This document shows, one piece after another, positions 9,259 through 17,588 of a stretch of DNA of 64,000 nucleotides. How positions within the stretch are numbered: position 1 is the first letter of the stretch; the number at the start of each line of letters is the position of its first letter. The DNA comes from Lachnospiraceae bacterium (GTDB taxonomy: Bacteria; Bacillota; Clostridia; Lachnospirales; Lachnospiraceae), in contig JAFQVJ010000041.1 of NCBI GenBank assembly GCA_017408025.1, forward strand, positions 1 through 64,000, in the 5' to 3' direction. The translations under genes were made by a program, and so were the position numbers. The notes beneath the pieces were generated by a model. That model saw only the letters and a list, made by a program, of their open reading frames with translations, searched no databases and was not told the DNA's origin.

Positions 9259-9999
9259 CTACATCCAAAGTCCACCATTTACATGGATAACCTGTCCTGT
9301 TATATACACTGAATCTTCCTTTGCAAGGAACTCTACTGCATTTGCTATGTCAGATACATCACCAAGCTTCTTGGCTGGTATCTGAGCAAGCAAGCCTTCC
9401 TTAACTGCATCTGGAAGTACCTTTGTCATATCTGTATCAATAAAACCTGGTGCTACTGCATTAACTGTAATGTTTCTTGAAGCAAGCTCTCTTGCTGCTG
9501 ACATTGTCAACCCTATAACACCTGCCTTAGATGCACAGTAATTTGCCTGTCCGGCATTTCCCATAGCTCCTACAACACTTGAAAGGTTGATGATTCTTCC
9601 GTAACGCTGCTTCATCATCTGCTTTGTAACAGCCTTGATACCGTTGAATGCACCTTTTAAGTTTACATCTATAACATCCTCAAAATCCTGCTCTGTCATC
9701 TTCAATATAAGGTTGTCCTTTGTGATACCTGCATTATTTACAAGTATATCAACACGACCGTACTTTTCTACAACGTCTGCAACCATCTGCTCAACTTCTG
9801 CAAGATTAGCTACGTTACATTTGTAAGCATATGCCTCTCCGCCATTGTTCTTAATAGTCTCCACTACTTCGTTAGCTGCTGCCTCTGAACCTGCATAATT
9901 TACAACTACTGTTGCTCCCTGAGATGCAAGTCGAAGTGCGATTCCTTTACCGATACCTCTTGCAGCACCTGTTACTATAGCTACTTTATCCTTAAACAT
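9259..9999 (-). CDS. fabG: 3-oxoacyl-ACP reductase FabG (246 aa)
   Basis: NADPH-dependent short-chain dehydrogenase that reduces 3-oxoacyl-ACP to 3-hydroxyacyl-ACP. The Rossmann motif [10 protein letters not shown] lies at residues 10-19, NNAG at about 88-91, and the catalytic Ser/Tyr/Lys set is Ser141 (with Ser140 adjacent), Tyr154 and Lys158 in YCASK. The last residues, [10 protein letters not shown], match the usual FabG end. It lies about 100 bp downstream of fabD, the largest gap inside the operon, and that gap holds a stem-loop. Confidence 0.96.
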   Translation of the reverse strand: MFKDKVAIVTGAARGIGKGIALRLASQGATVVVNYAGSEAAANEVVETIKNNGGEAYAYKCNVANLAEVEQMVADVVEKYGRVDILVNNAGITKDNLILKMTEQDFEDVIDVNLKGAFNGIKAVTKQMMKQRYGRIINLSSVVGAMGNAGQANYCASKAGVIGLTMSAARELASRNITVNAVAPGFIDTDMTKVLPDAVKEGLLAQIPAKKLGDVSDIANAVEFLAKEDSVYITGQVIHVNGGLWM

Positions 10000-10029
10000 A
10001 TCTTGTATCTCCTTTATTTAACTTTTTGC

Positions 10030-10052
10030 GAAAAATCGTATAACGATTTTTC
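10030..10052 (-). other. Intra-operon stem-loop between fabD and fabG
   Basis: A perfect 10-bp inverted repeat, GAAAAATCGT and its complement, encloses a 3-nt loop. The stem has A5 on one side and T5 on the other, so it resembles a small terminator, but no further T-run follows in the transcript. It could be a partial attenuator or an mRNA-processing/stability element that sets the level of acpP-fabD relative to the downstream genes. Confidence 0.5.
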
Positions 10053-10100
10053 TCTGACCATCTCACATTGTCTTGCTATATACATTCTCTAGCAAAATCC

Positions 10101-11033
10101 TTATGCGATTTGAGCCACTACTGCAGCCACGTCCTCATATTTTTCAATATTATATGTATCCACTTCCTTGCCTACTGCCTTAGCAATCTTCTTTATAAAA
10201 CCTGTAAGTGTCTTACCTGGTCCAATCTCAATAAATGTATCTACGCCATTGTCAATCATATTCTCAACACTCTGAATCCACAGAACTGAAGATGAAACCT
10301 GACGCTTTAACATTTCCTTTATTTCATCCTTATTCTCCTTTGTAACATACTCTGCTGTCACGTTTGTTACATAAGGAATCTCAAAATCATGAAGCTCAAC
10401 ATTTTCGAGAACCTTGTACAGTTCTTCTCCAGCTTCCTCAAGCATAGCTGAATGGAATGGTCCACTTACATTAAGCATTACACATCTCTTTGCGCCTGCC
10501 TCTGAAAGCTTTACGTTAGCTTCTTCAACTGCTTCCTTCTTTCCTGTTATAACTATCTGTCCTGGACAATTATAATTTGCCACTGATACTCCATCAATCT
10601 TGTCGCAGATATCAGCAATCACCTGACCATCAAGTCCAATGATTGCCGACATAGCACCAATTCCGTTAGGAACTGCTTCCTGCATCAATATACCCCTCTG
10701 TCTAACTGCTTTAACGGCATCCTCAAAATCCATTACTCCTGCAGCTGTCATAGCACAGTATTCCCCGAGGCTCAAGCCTGCACACACATCCGGCTTCACT
10801 CCTGTCTCTTCAAGAACCTTTAACATAGCAATTGAAGTTGTAAGTAATGCTGCCTGTGTGTATTCTGTGATATTGATATCATCATTTTCTTCAAAGCAAA
10901 GCTTAGCCATATCAAATCCTAAAAGCTCTGTTGCTTTGTCGAAAATCTTCTTACTTATATCAGACTTCTCATAGAAATCTTTACCCATGCCCACAACCTG
11001 AGCACCCTGTCCTGGAAATACGTATGCTATCAT
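10101..11033 (-). CDS. fabD: Malonyl-CoA:ACP transacylase (310 aa)
   Basis: Loads malonyl groups from CoA onto acyl carrier protein, supplying the extender unit. The N-terminal IAYVFPGQGAQVVGMGKDF is the family signature. The nucleophile elbow GLSLGEYCAM places Ser88, and the histidine partner lies in NVSGPFHSAMLE. The C-terminal region includes FIEIGPGKTLTGFIKKI. Length is standard. It starts 22 bp after acpP, so carrier protein and its loading enzyme are made together. Confidence 0.96.
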   Translation of the reverse strand: MIAYVFPGQGAQVVGMGKDFYEKSDISKKIFDKATELLGFDMAKLCFEENDDINITEYTQAALLTTSIAMLKVLEETGVKPDVCAGLSLGEYCAMTAAGVMDFEDAVKAVRQRGILMQEAVPNGIGAMSAIIGLDGQVIADICDKIDGVSVANYNCPGQIVITGKKEAVEEANVKLSEAGAKRCVMLNVSGPFHSAMLEEAGEELYKVLENVELHDFEIPYVTNVTAEYVTKENKDEIKEMLKRQVSSSVLWIQSVENMIDNGVDTFIEIGPGKTLTGFIKKIAKAVGKEVDTYNIEKYEDVAAVVAQIA

Positions 11034-11055
11034 TTTTAATACTCCTATTCGTTAA

Positions 11056-11283
11056 TTATACACCTTTTGCCTGAAGATACTTCATAACATCTTCTACTGT
11101 ATTTAACTCAGCAAGATCCTCTGAAGGAATCTCAATGTTGTATTCCTCTTCAAGAGCCATAACTAATTCAAATAAATCTAATGAATCAGCGTTTAAATCT
11201 TCCTTAAAATTTGTTGTCTCCTTAACCTCTGATACGTCACAGCTTAACTGCTCTGCAACGATTTCCTGAATCTTCTCTAACAT
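11056..11283 (-). CDS. acpP: Acyl carrier protein (75 aa)
   Basis: Small acidic four-helix protein that carries acyl intermediates on phosphopantetheine. The attachment motif is NADSLDLFELVMALEEEYNI, with Ser34 in the DSL triad. Composition is strongly acidic and length is typical. It is the first gene of the fab/acc operon, 125 bp downstream of the -10 element. The 5' untranslated region is long and rich in T (minus strand A). A good ribosome site, GGAG, precedes the ATG. Confidence 0.96.
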   Translation of the reverse strand: MLEKIQEIVAEQLSCDVSEVKETTNFKEDLNADSLDLFELVMALEEEYNIEIPSEDLAELNTVEDVMKYLQAKGV

Positions 11284-11407
11284 TGCTAGAATCTCCTTTT
11301 TTCTTTTTTTGATGTTTGATGTTTTTTGATATCATTTCTCGCTTATTCATGAGAAAATTGGGAAAATACCTTGTATTTTTTTCAATTTTATCCTAAATAA
11401 GAAATAT

Positions 11408-11448
11408 TTTGATAGTCAAAGTATATTTACAAAAAGAGAATTTGTCAA
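11408..11448 (-). promoter_or_regulatory. fab operon promoter with FabT-like operator
   Basis: On the minus strand, TTGACA (11443-11448) is separated by 17 bp from TATACT (11420-11425), a near-consensus sigma-A promoter. Immediately downstream, TTTGACTATCAAA (11408-11420) overlaps the last base of the -10 and covers the start region. This resembles the MarR-type FabT site (TTTGATTATCAAA) known from streptococci and relatives. A repressor bound here would block initiation. No fabT-like gene is in the window, so the regulator is inferred. Confidence 0.7.
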
Positions 11449-11472
11449 TATATTTTTGCCAAATTCTCTTTT
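11432..11472 (-). terminator. Terminator-like hairpin after the GH5 gene, overlapping the fab -35
   Basis: A perfect 13-bp inverted repeat (AAAAGAGAATTTG at 11432-11444 with its complement at 11460-11472) closes a 15-nt loop. On the minus strand it lies 25 bp after the GH5 stop codon, and its 3' arm ends in TTTT. It is AT-rich, so termination may be leaky. The 3' arm overlaps the first two bases of the -35 of the acpP promoter, packing terminator and promoter together. Confidence 0.6.
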
Positions 11473-11496
11473 GCATTTAACTCTTATTATTTGTAA

Positions 11497-12702
11497 TTAT
11501 TCCTGAATGGCTAATTTCAGCCATTTTGCCCATTCAGACAGCTCAGACTGTTCAAACCCGCTTATCTTACTAGACCAGCTCTGGAATAATGCACTTGCTT
11601 CCTCCTTATTTGATAGGTTCCAGCCTACATAACTTATTCCATTATCATTAAGGAAATCAAGCCACATGTTTGCTTCATTTATATCCAAAGCTCCATTGCC
11701 CGATGCGTCACATATGCTAAATTCAGACACAAACAATGGGCACCCATTATTTATAGCTATCTGTGCTTTATCTCTTAGCCATTGCTTATGTGTTGCCGCA
11801 TAGAAATGAAGTGCATACATAACATTATCATAACCCGTTATCTTATCATAAGACGCTTGCTCCACATCCTGTGACCAATTAGGTGTTCCTACTATAATAA
11901 TTGCATCACTGTCATTGGCTCTTATGACAGGTATGACCTCCATGGCATATGACTTTATGTCTGCCCAAGTAGTTCCGCCATTTGGTTCGTTACATATCTC
12001 ATATATAACATTGTCATAGCTTTTATACTGTTCGGATATCTCACTGAAGAATTTTACTGCTTCTTCCTTATTCTGCCAAGGATTTGTGTCTGTCAAAATA
12101 TGCCAATCAACGATAACATATAGACCTAATTCAGTTGCTGCATCAATACCTTTTTTGACCAATGCTTTTAATTCTTCCTTATTGCCACCAGAACAATAAC
12201 CATTATACTCTGCCGTATACATAGCAATTCGAACCACATTAGCTCCCCATGTATCACGTAATTCTTTGAATGTATCGTACGACACATACTGTGGATACCA
12301 GGAGATACCATGTGTACTTACGCCCTTTAAGCTGTATGAATTACCATACTGGTCAACAAGCCTTGTGCCGGAAACAGACAATCTTCCATGTGTTTCGTAT
12401 GGAGTTCCATTCCCTTCTGTTATATCTACCGTCGTCGTTTGCTGTTCTGTGTTCATCTGAGAAGTCTCTTCAAAAAATATAGATTCTTCTGTAGTTACCT
12501 CACTAACTGATTCCTCAGCAATCTCTTCTGACACAACACTTTCAAAAGTAGTCTCCTCTTTCTCTCTCCATCTACCGGTAGTTACATCATGTCCACCTGT
12601 AGCTTTACCTTGGTTGCCACCACATCCCACCGTAGATAACACCACCGCCACACTACATAAAACTGCTGTTGCTCTCTTCAACATTTGGAAGCTTTTTCTC
12701 AC
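11497..12702 (-). CDS. GH5-family endoglucanase-like lipoprotein (401 aa)
   Basis: Predicted secreted glycoside hydrolase cutting beta-1,4-linked glucans or related polymers. A hydrophobic signal segment is followed by a probable lipid-anchored Cys27. Residues about 45-100 are a Glu/Thr/Ser-rich linker. The GH5 barrel (about 105-395) opens RLVDQYGNSYSLKGVSTHGI. The acid/base Glu239 sits in YEICNEPNGG and the nucleophile Glu327 in PLFVSEFSICD. The features fit subfamily GH5_2-type endoglucanases. The start is GTG with GAGGAG 8 bp before. No binding module or dockerin is present. It is the last gene of the envelope operon beginning with the LtaS-like gene, which hints at a wall or surface-glycan role as well as fibre digestion. 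Confidence 0.88.
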   Translation of the reverse strand: MRKSFQMLKRATAVLCSVAVVLSTVGCGGNQGKATGGHDVTTGRWREKEETTFESVVSEEIAEESVSEVTTEESIFFEETSQMNTEQQTTTVDITEGNGTPYETHGRLSVSGTRLVDQYGNSYSLKGVSTHGISWYPQYVSYDTFKELRDTWGANVVRIAMYTAEYNGYCSGGNKEELKALVKKGIDAATELGLYVIVDWHILTDTNPWQNKEEAVKFFSEISEQYKSYDNVIYEICNEPNGGTTWADIKSYAMEVIPVIRANDSDAIIIVGTPNWSQDVEQASYDKITGYDNVMYALHFYAATHKQWLRDKAQIAINNGCPLFVSEFSICDASGNGALDINEANMWLDFLNDNGISYVGWNLSNKEEASALFQSWSSKISGFEQSELSEWAKWLKLAIQE

Positions 12703-12743
12703 GTAACCATCTCCTCTTACCTGTTTTATCGTATGATAAATAT

Positions 12744-13637
12744 CTAATATCTCTCATATGGAGACATATTCCATGTGATGGTCTTGCCATCCGACTTAGC
12801 CACTATTGTACCTTGCATATCCGTTCTATACAATGGTATTTTATTAGTTAAACAGTAATTTAATATGTCTGCATGAGGATGTCCATATGAATTGTTCTCA
12901 CCACAGCTTATAACTACAGCTTTTGGTTCAATTTTTGCAAGAAATTCTTCTCCTGATGATGTCCTGCTGCCATGATGCCCAGCCTTATATACGTCCGCAT
13001 GTATATCAATGCCATTATTCAAAATGTCTGTTTCTGCCTCTTCTTCAGCATCTCCTGTAAATAGAAAAGACGTTTCACCATATGTAAGCAACAAGCCTAT
13101 CGATTCATCATTTGCATCATCATAATCTCTATTTGGTGCTATGATTGTAAATTCTGCCTCACCAAGGCTGTATGTCTCCCCAACCTTTGGCAAAGTAATC
13201 TTATAATTTTTATTCTCAATAGTCTGTATTACATCATCATACGTCTTGGTGTCCTTCGATTCATCAGGCATAAGAACGGTGCCACAATCAAAATTATAAA
13301 TAACCACATCCAGTCCACCGATATGGTCTGCATCCGGATGTGTGCCAATAACATAATCGAGTCTCTCTATACCCTGATTTTCTAAATACGACCTGACATT
13401 CATTCCCTGGCTGTTGTCACCTGCGTCTATAAGTAATGTCTTATCATCACATTTTATGAGTGTCGCATCCCCTTGTCCCACGTCCATGTAATGAATTTCA
13501 AGATTCCCGGATACTTCTTTTTTACTCTTATGTGGCTCATTTTCTGATAGACTTCCAACACCAAAAGACACACCTACTGTAGCCACTATAGTCGCTACAG
13601 CAATAGATAATCTCTTAATAAGCTTTGATTTAGTCAT
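12744..13637 (-). CDS. ComEC/Rec2-like exported metallo-beta-lactamase-fold hydrolase (297 aa)
   Basis: This corresponds to the C-terminal hydrolase domain of ComEC, here as a separate secreted or membrane-tethered protein. Residues about 10-28 are a signal/anchor helix. The core begins LEIHYMDVGQGDATLIKC and holds the metal motif THPDADHIGGLD, with a second histidine in KAGHHGSRTSS and an Asp in FLFTGDAEEEAE. No ComEC channel domain is present, so DNA uptake is not implied. Nuclease or phosphodiesterase activity is possible but unproven. It overlaps the upstream ydcF-like gene by 8 bp. Confidence 0.85.
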   Translation of the reverse strand: MTKSKLIKRLSIAVATIVATVGVSFGVGSLSENEPHKSKKEVSGNLEIHYMDVGQGDATLIKCDDKTLLIDAGDNSQGMNVRSYLENQGIERLDYVIGTHPDADHIGGLDVVIYNFDCGTVLMPDESKDTKTYDDVIQTIENKNYKITLPKVGETYSLGEAEFTIIAPNRDYDDANDESIGLLLTYGETSFLFTGDAEEEAETDILNNGIDIHADVYKAGHHGSRTSSGEEFLAKIEPKAVVISCGENNSYGHPHADILNYCLTNKIPLYRTDMQGTIVAKSDGKTITWNMSPYERY

Positions 13638-14304
13638 TTGTCACATCTCCACTCTCTTCTAGAGATATAGGCTCTCCTCCCTCAGTTGCCTCAGGCTCGA
13701 ATATACAATACATAATATCCTTAACTCTGGCAGCTATCTCCCTGATTTCGCGATATGTCTGACCATTATACGTGACATCCTCTGCATTTACGCCATATGC
13801 ATCAATCCCTAAAGACTCAGCATCATATACAGCTCTGTACATATGGTACTTCTGTGTCACAATGACTGCTGACTCAACTCCAAATATATGCACTGCTCTA
13901 TACATAGAATCATATGTGGACAATCCCGCATGATCCATAAAAATAGCATTCGATGGAACATCATATTCCATGAGGTAACGCTTCATGGCATTTACCTCAT
14001 CATAGTTGTCTTCTCTGTGATCACCACTTACTATAACCTTATGGGATACGCCTTGTCGGTACAATTCGATAGCCTTATCCAGACGATCCTGCAACATTGG
14101 ACTAGGTGTTCCATCCGGACGAACTCCTGCCCCCAGCACAATAATACAATCAACATTCTCCAACTCTTCTGCTTCCTCTACAGATATTATATCAGAAAAC
14201 GTCGTTAAAAACATATATAAATTCATTATTATCACTAGTAACACTGAGGTCCCGATAATCGCACCCATACCTATCAGCAATTTCTTTATAATAGTTTTTA
14301 CCAT
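13630..14304 (-). CDS. YdcF/SanA-family (DUF218) membrane protein (224 aa)
   Basis: DUF218 proteins are envelope proteins of uncertain chemistry, linked to wall or carbohydrate metabolism. One N-terminal transmembrane segment (about residues 5-30 from the chosen start) precedes the domain. Landmarks are CIIVLGAGVRPDGTPSPMLQ, a basic VSGDHREDNYDE segment and VTQKYHMYRAVYDA. A longer frame begins at 14349 inside the LtaS-like gene, but GAGGGAG lies 5 bp before the ATG at 14304, which also leaves a normal 16-bp gap. It is followed with overlap by the ComEC-like gene. Confidence 0.85.
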   Translation of the reverse strand: MVKTIIKKLLIGMGAIIGTSVLLVIIMNLYMFLTTFSDIISVEEAEELENVDCIIVLGAGVRPDGTPSPMLQDRLDKAIELYRQGVSHKVIVSGDHREDNYDEVNAMKRYLMEYDVPSNAIFMDHAGLSTYDSMYRAVHIFGVESAVIVTQKYHMYRAVYDAESLGIDAYGVNAEDVTYNGQTYREIREIAARVKDIMYCIFEPEATEGGEPISLEESGDVTND

Positions 14305-14320
14305 GCAACTCCCTCGCATA

Positions 14321-16192
14321 TTACTTGCCCACCTGAAACAATTGTTCACTTACTCCATATGATGACTTGACTATCTCAAGTTCTTCTTCTGTCAGCCCTT
14401 CGCTATAGATTGTGCCATCTCTGAATATGGCATAGCTACGATTTGTCTTAAGCAGATTTCTTCCCATGGCATCATCCATATACTCTTCGTCTGAAAAACC
14501 AAGCAAATATGACAATGTAGGCATAACGTCTATCTGTCCTGCCAATACATCAGATTCAATAGTCTGCCCTATAGAGTCATTATAGACAATGAGCGGTACT
14601 GTATAATAGCCATTAGCCTCAACCCATGGGTATTCATCATACCATTCTTCAAGAGAATACTCATAATATTTATGAATACCAGTATGATCACCTATAACAA
14701 CTATAATAGTATTTTCTAATAGACCTGCCGCCTCCATCTTGTCCAGCAATATTCCAATCTGTGTGTCTACATATCTGCAAAGCTGAAGATAACCGCCAAG
14801 ATATGAATTGTCCAATTCCTCGCTTAACTGAAGCTCTTTTATAGACTCATCATGGATTTGGAACGGCATATGGCTTGAATTACAAACAATGTGAGCATAA
14901 TATGGCTGCGATATACCTTCGATTTTGGGAAATACCTGCTCTAAATAGTCTTTATCATTTATGGTAAAGCCTATCTTATCACCTGACATATCAAGCTCCT
15001 CTGCCCCGATAAAAGTATCAAGACCTATCATGTTTTTCCACGCCTCCTCATAATTCCAGAAGGAGCCGTTAACAGCCTGCGTATATACAGTCTCATACCC
15101 TCTCTCCATAAGCATACCTGGCAATGAATTGAGCTTAACATCAGAAAATCTAAAGAATGTACTTCCCTTGCTAACTGGAAGTCTTGATGTCGTGTACATC
15201 AAATCTGCATCAGAGCTATTTCCGCCCTGAACCTGCTCATATATATTGTCAAACACAAATGCACTCTGTGTAAGTCTGTTTATATTTGGAGTTATCTCCT
15301 GACCATCGATAGTCTGATTGATTACAAATGTTTCCAATGATTCTATTTGTAAAAATAAAACATTCTTGCCGTTAAATATACCTGCATATTCATTATTAGG
15401 AAGATTTTCATTCTTCCATGCATAATATGTTTCTATCTCATTCTGTTCCTCTTCAGACAACTCATCATCAAGAAAATCTGCAATAAGTTCAATAACATCA
15501 CTTACATGATAGCCAAAGGAAGATAAATATCTGCTCTGTTCCGTTGCATCGTTATCTTCATCCATAACATGTGTGTTTATATGGAAAACTCGCGCCTGAA
15601 TAGGAATAGCGGATATGATAGCTGCACATGTCAAAACAACCACCAATGCACTCCTAAATAATGCCTTCTTTTTCACTTCTTTATCAATCTTTCTAGGCTT
15701 AAACTTCCACACAAAAATAGCATGGATTATGATATCTAAGAACAGAATTATATCGTACCCACAGATGAGAGAAGTTACCTCACCACCTTCGAATCCGCTA
15801 AAATTCTTGAAGATATACACATCCGCCATGGATGGCATTGTAAAGAATGAGCGATTGTAAATCAAATCCATACATATCAATACAGTAAAGAATATATTCC
15901 ATCCAATAATATATTTGATTCTGTTGCTATTCTTCTTAAATAAAAGTGATATGGACAATACCCCAAGCATTATGGCCACGTAATATATCCAATACATCCA
16001 CGTTTCGCTTATGGCCTTACCAAAATCAGGCGTATAGAGATTCTCTCCCAAATTATACGCCTGAAGCAAAACATTCTTTAAAATAATACCAATAACAGGA
16101 ATCAGAAACAGAGCGACATGATACACTCTGTTTCTAATCTCTATTTTTTCTATAAATACTCTGTTAAAAAAGCTTCCCAACTTTTCTTTCAT
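14321..16192 (-). CDS. LtaS-like polyglycerolphosphate synthase / sulfatase-fold membrane protein (623 aa)
   Basis: Likely transfers glycerol phosphate to or from a membrane lipid to build lipoteichoic acid or a similar polymer. Five or so N-terminal transmembrane helices (about residues 25-205) precede an extracellular sulfatase-fold domain (about 270-600). Metal-binding landmarks are ESLET near 284, VIGDHTGIHKYY and the following region. The catalytic segment reads QGGNSSDADLMY, whereas characterised LtaS has Thr in GKTSDAE; here the aligned residue is Ser326. It heads an operon with ydcF, ComEC-like and GH5 genes. A sulfatase or phosphatase role is the main alternative. Confidence 0.85.
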   Translation of the reverse strand: MKEKLGSFFNRVFIEKIEIRNRVYHVALFLIPVIGIILKNVLLQAYNLGENLYTPDFGKAISETWMYWIYYVAIMLGVLSISLLFKKNSNRIKYIIGWNIFFTVLICMDLIYNRSFFTMPSMADVYIFKNFSGFEGGEVTSLICGYDIILFLDIIIHAIFVWKFKPRKIDKEVKKKALFRSALVVVLTCAAIISAIPIQARVFHINTHVMDEDNDATEQSRYLSSFGYHVSDVIELIADFLDDELSEEEQNEIETYYAWKNENLPNNEYAGIFNGKNVLFLQIESLETFVINQTIDGQEITPNINRLTQSAFVFDNIYEQVQGGNSSDADLMYTTSRLPVSKGSTFFRFSDVKLNSLPGMLMERGYETVYTQAVNGSFWNYEEAWKNMIGLDTFIGAEELDMSGDKIGFTINDKDYLEQVFPKIEGISQPYYAHIVCNSSHMPFQIHDESIKELQLSEELDNSYLGGYLQLCRYVDTQIGILLDKMEAAGLLENTIIVVIGDHTGIHKYYEYSLEEWYDEYPWVEANGYYTVPLIVYNDSIGQTIESDVLAGQIDVMPTLSYLLGFSDEEYMDDAMGRNLLKTNRSYAIFRDGTIYSEGLTEEELEIVKSSYGVSEQLFQVGK

Positions 16193-16235
16193 GTATTTTA
16201 CTCTCCTTTTATTCCACTATTTCACGTCAGTAATA

Positions 16236-17588
16236 TTACTTTCTGTTAAATAACTTTCCCTTATACACCTTTCCTGTAAAAATTACAAGCACAAATATTG
16301 TCACAATGAGAATTGCTAATGAAATAGCACCCTCTACAATGCTGCATCTTCCAAGAACAATATTTGCTGGCAATATAAATGGCGATGTTATTGGCACCAT
16401 ATTTGCCACCTTTATCAGCGTATCATTTCCCGTAACTGGTGCAAAGTAGGCAACTAACCAGCCTACTATAACTGGTAACTGGAATAATGTCTGGGTTGTG
16501 GACATATCCTCTATCTTACTTACAGCTGCCGCAACCATTGCTGCAATTACACAATACATCACAAAACCTACCATCAATGATACCAAAGCCAATACTACAG
16601 CTATAACACTAAATGCCGCTGCATCACTTTCCTTGCTCATTGTATCTATAATAAGCGATACATAATTTGTATAATCAGGATTGATTCCTTCCGCAATATA
16701 TGCACCTGCAAAATATCCTGCCACACCACAGAGAATCCATATAACAAGCTGCAATATAGCCATTCCTGATAATGCAACAACCTTACCTGTTATAAGTGCA
16801 TATGGCTTAATAGATGTCAACAAATATTCCATAAGCTTGGATGCTTTTTCTGCTACAACACTCTTTGTGATGCTCTGTCCATACATAAGTATCATGGCGT
16901 ACATCAAAAATGAAAATAACATAGGAACAAGCATCTCTGTAAGAGATACTGCAAAGCCCTCTGCCTCATCATTAACTGAAAGCGACATTGTATAGTATGG
17001 AGCCTCCATATAGATAATATCATCTGCTGTCACGCCTGCCATCTGGTAACTAAGTGATTCTACCATCATGATAACATACTCCATATATGTATCTGCTACA
17101 TCTTCTCCAACCTTACTGTCCTGCTTAACATAAGTATGAAACTCATAACGACCATTTTCCACTTCTACCATTTCTACTGCTATAACGTTTTCGTCTTTGG
17201 CAACCCTTTCCTTTATACCATCACAAGCCACATATTCTACTGTGAGCTTTTCGTCTAAAAGATTTTCCAGTGACAACGCTATAGTCACAAGATTATTCAT
17301 AGTCTCATTGTCTAACGCTTCGTTCTCTACCAGCAATACTTTCGATATATGTCCAAGAACCTCCATATCCTCCTTAACTACTTCTTCATAGTTATCTGCA
17401 CCTGGAATGTCTGAACTAGTCTCATCATCCTGAAATACCGCCATTAAGATACTGATTAAAGCAAAAACTACTGCTATAATAAATCCTACAATAACTGTAG
17501 ATTTCTTAAAACCATTTCCCTTTATATTCTGTTGAGCCGTAAAACTTATTACGTCACTACAGCCTGTAAAAAGTCCTTTCTTTTCCAT
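16236..17588 (-). CDS. ABC-2-type exporter permease, NatB-like (450 aa)
   Basis: Membrane subunit of an ABC-2 exporter. One transmembrane helix near residues 30-52 is followed by an extracytoplasmic acidic domain (about 55-205), then five or six helices to the C-terminus, the NatB/CcmB-like layout. The motif SVVAEKASKLMEYLLTSIKPYALITGKVVAL is shared with the neighbouring permease (both have the EK-T-ME/IEYxxTSxKP pattern), so the two subunits are paralogues that probably pair. It shares one base with the upstream permease gene. Substrate unknown; sodium, peptides or drugs are possible. Confidence 0.85.
   Translation of the reverse strand: MEKKGLFTGCSDVISFTAQQNIKGNGFKKSTVIVGFIIAVVFALISILMAVFQDDETSSDIPGADNYEEVVKEDMEVLGHISKVLLVENEALDNETMNNLVTIALSLENLLDEKLTVEYVACDGIKERVAKDENVIAVEMVEVENGRYEFHTYVKQDSKVGEDVADTYMEYVIMMVESLSYQMAGVTADDIIYMEAPYYTMSLSVNDEAEGFAVSLTEMLVPMLFSFLMYAMILMYGQSITKSVVAEKASKLMEYLLTSIKPYALITGKVVALSGMAILQLVIWILCGVAGYFAGAYIAEGINPDYTNYVSLIIDTMSKESDAAAFSVIAVVLALVSLMVGFVMYCVIAAMVAAAVSKIEDMSTTQTLFQLPVIVGWLVAYFAPVTGNDTLIKVANMVPITSPFILPANIVLGRCSIVEGAISLAILIVTIFVLVIFTGKVYKGKLFNRK

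Noticed and set aside
11284-11407. Further FabT-like sites in the acpP leader (ATCAAA-type words)
   Set aside because: The candidates are only half sites in an AT-rich stretch and have no partner arm at correct spacing.
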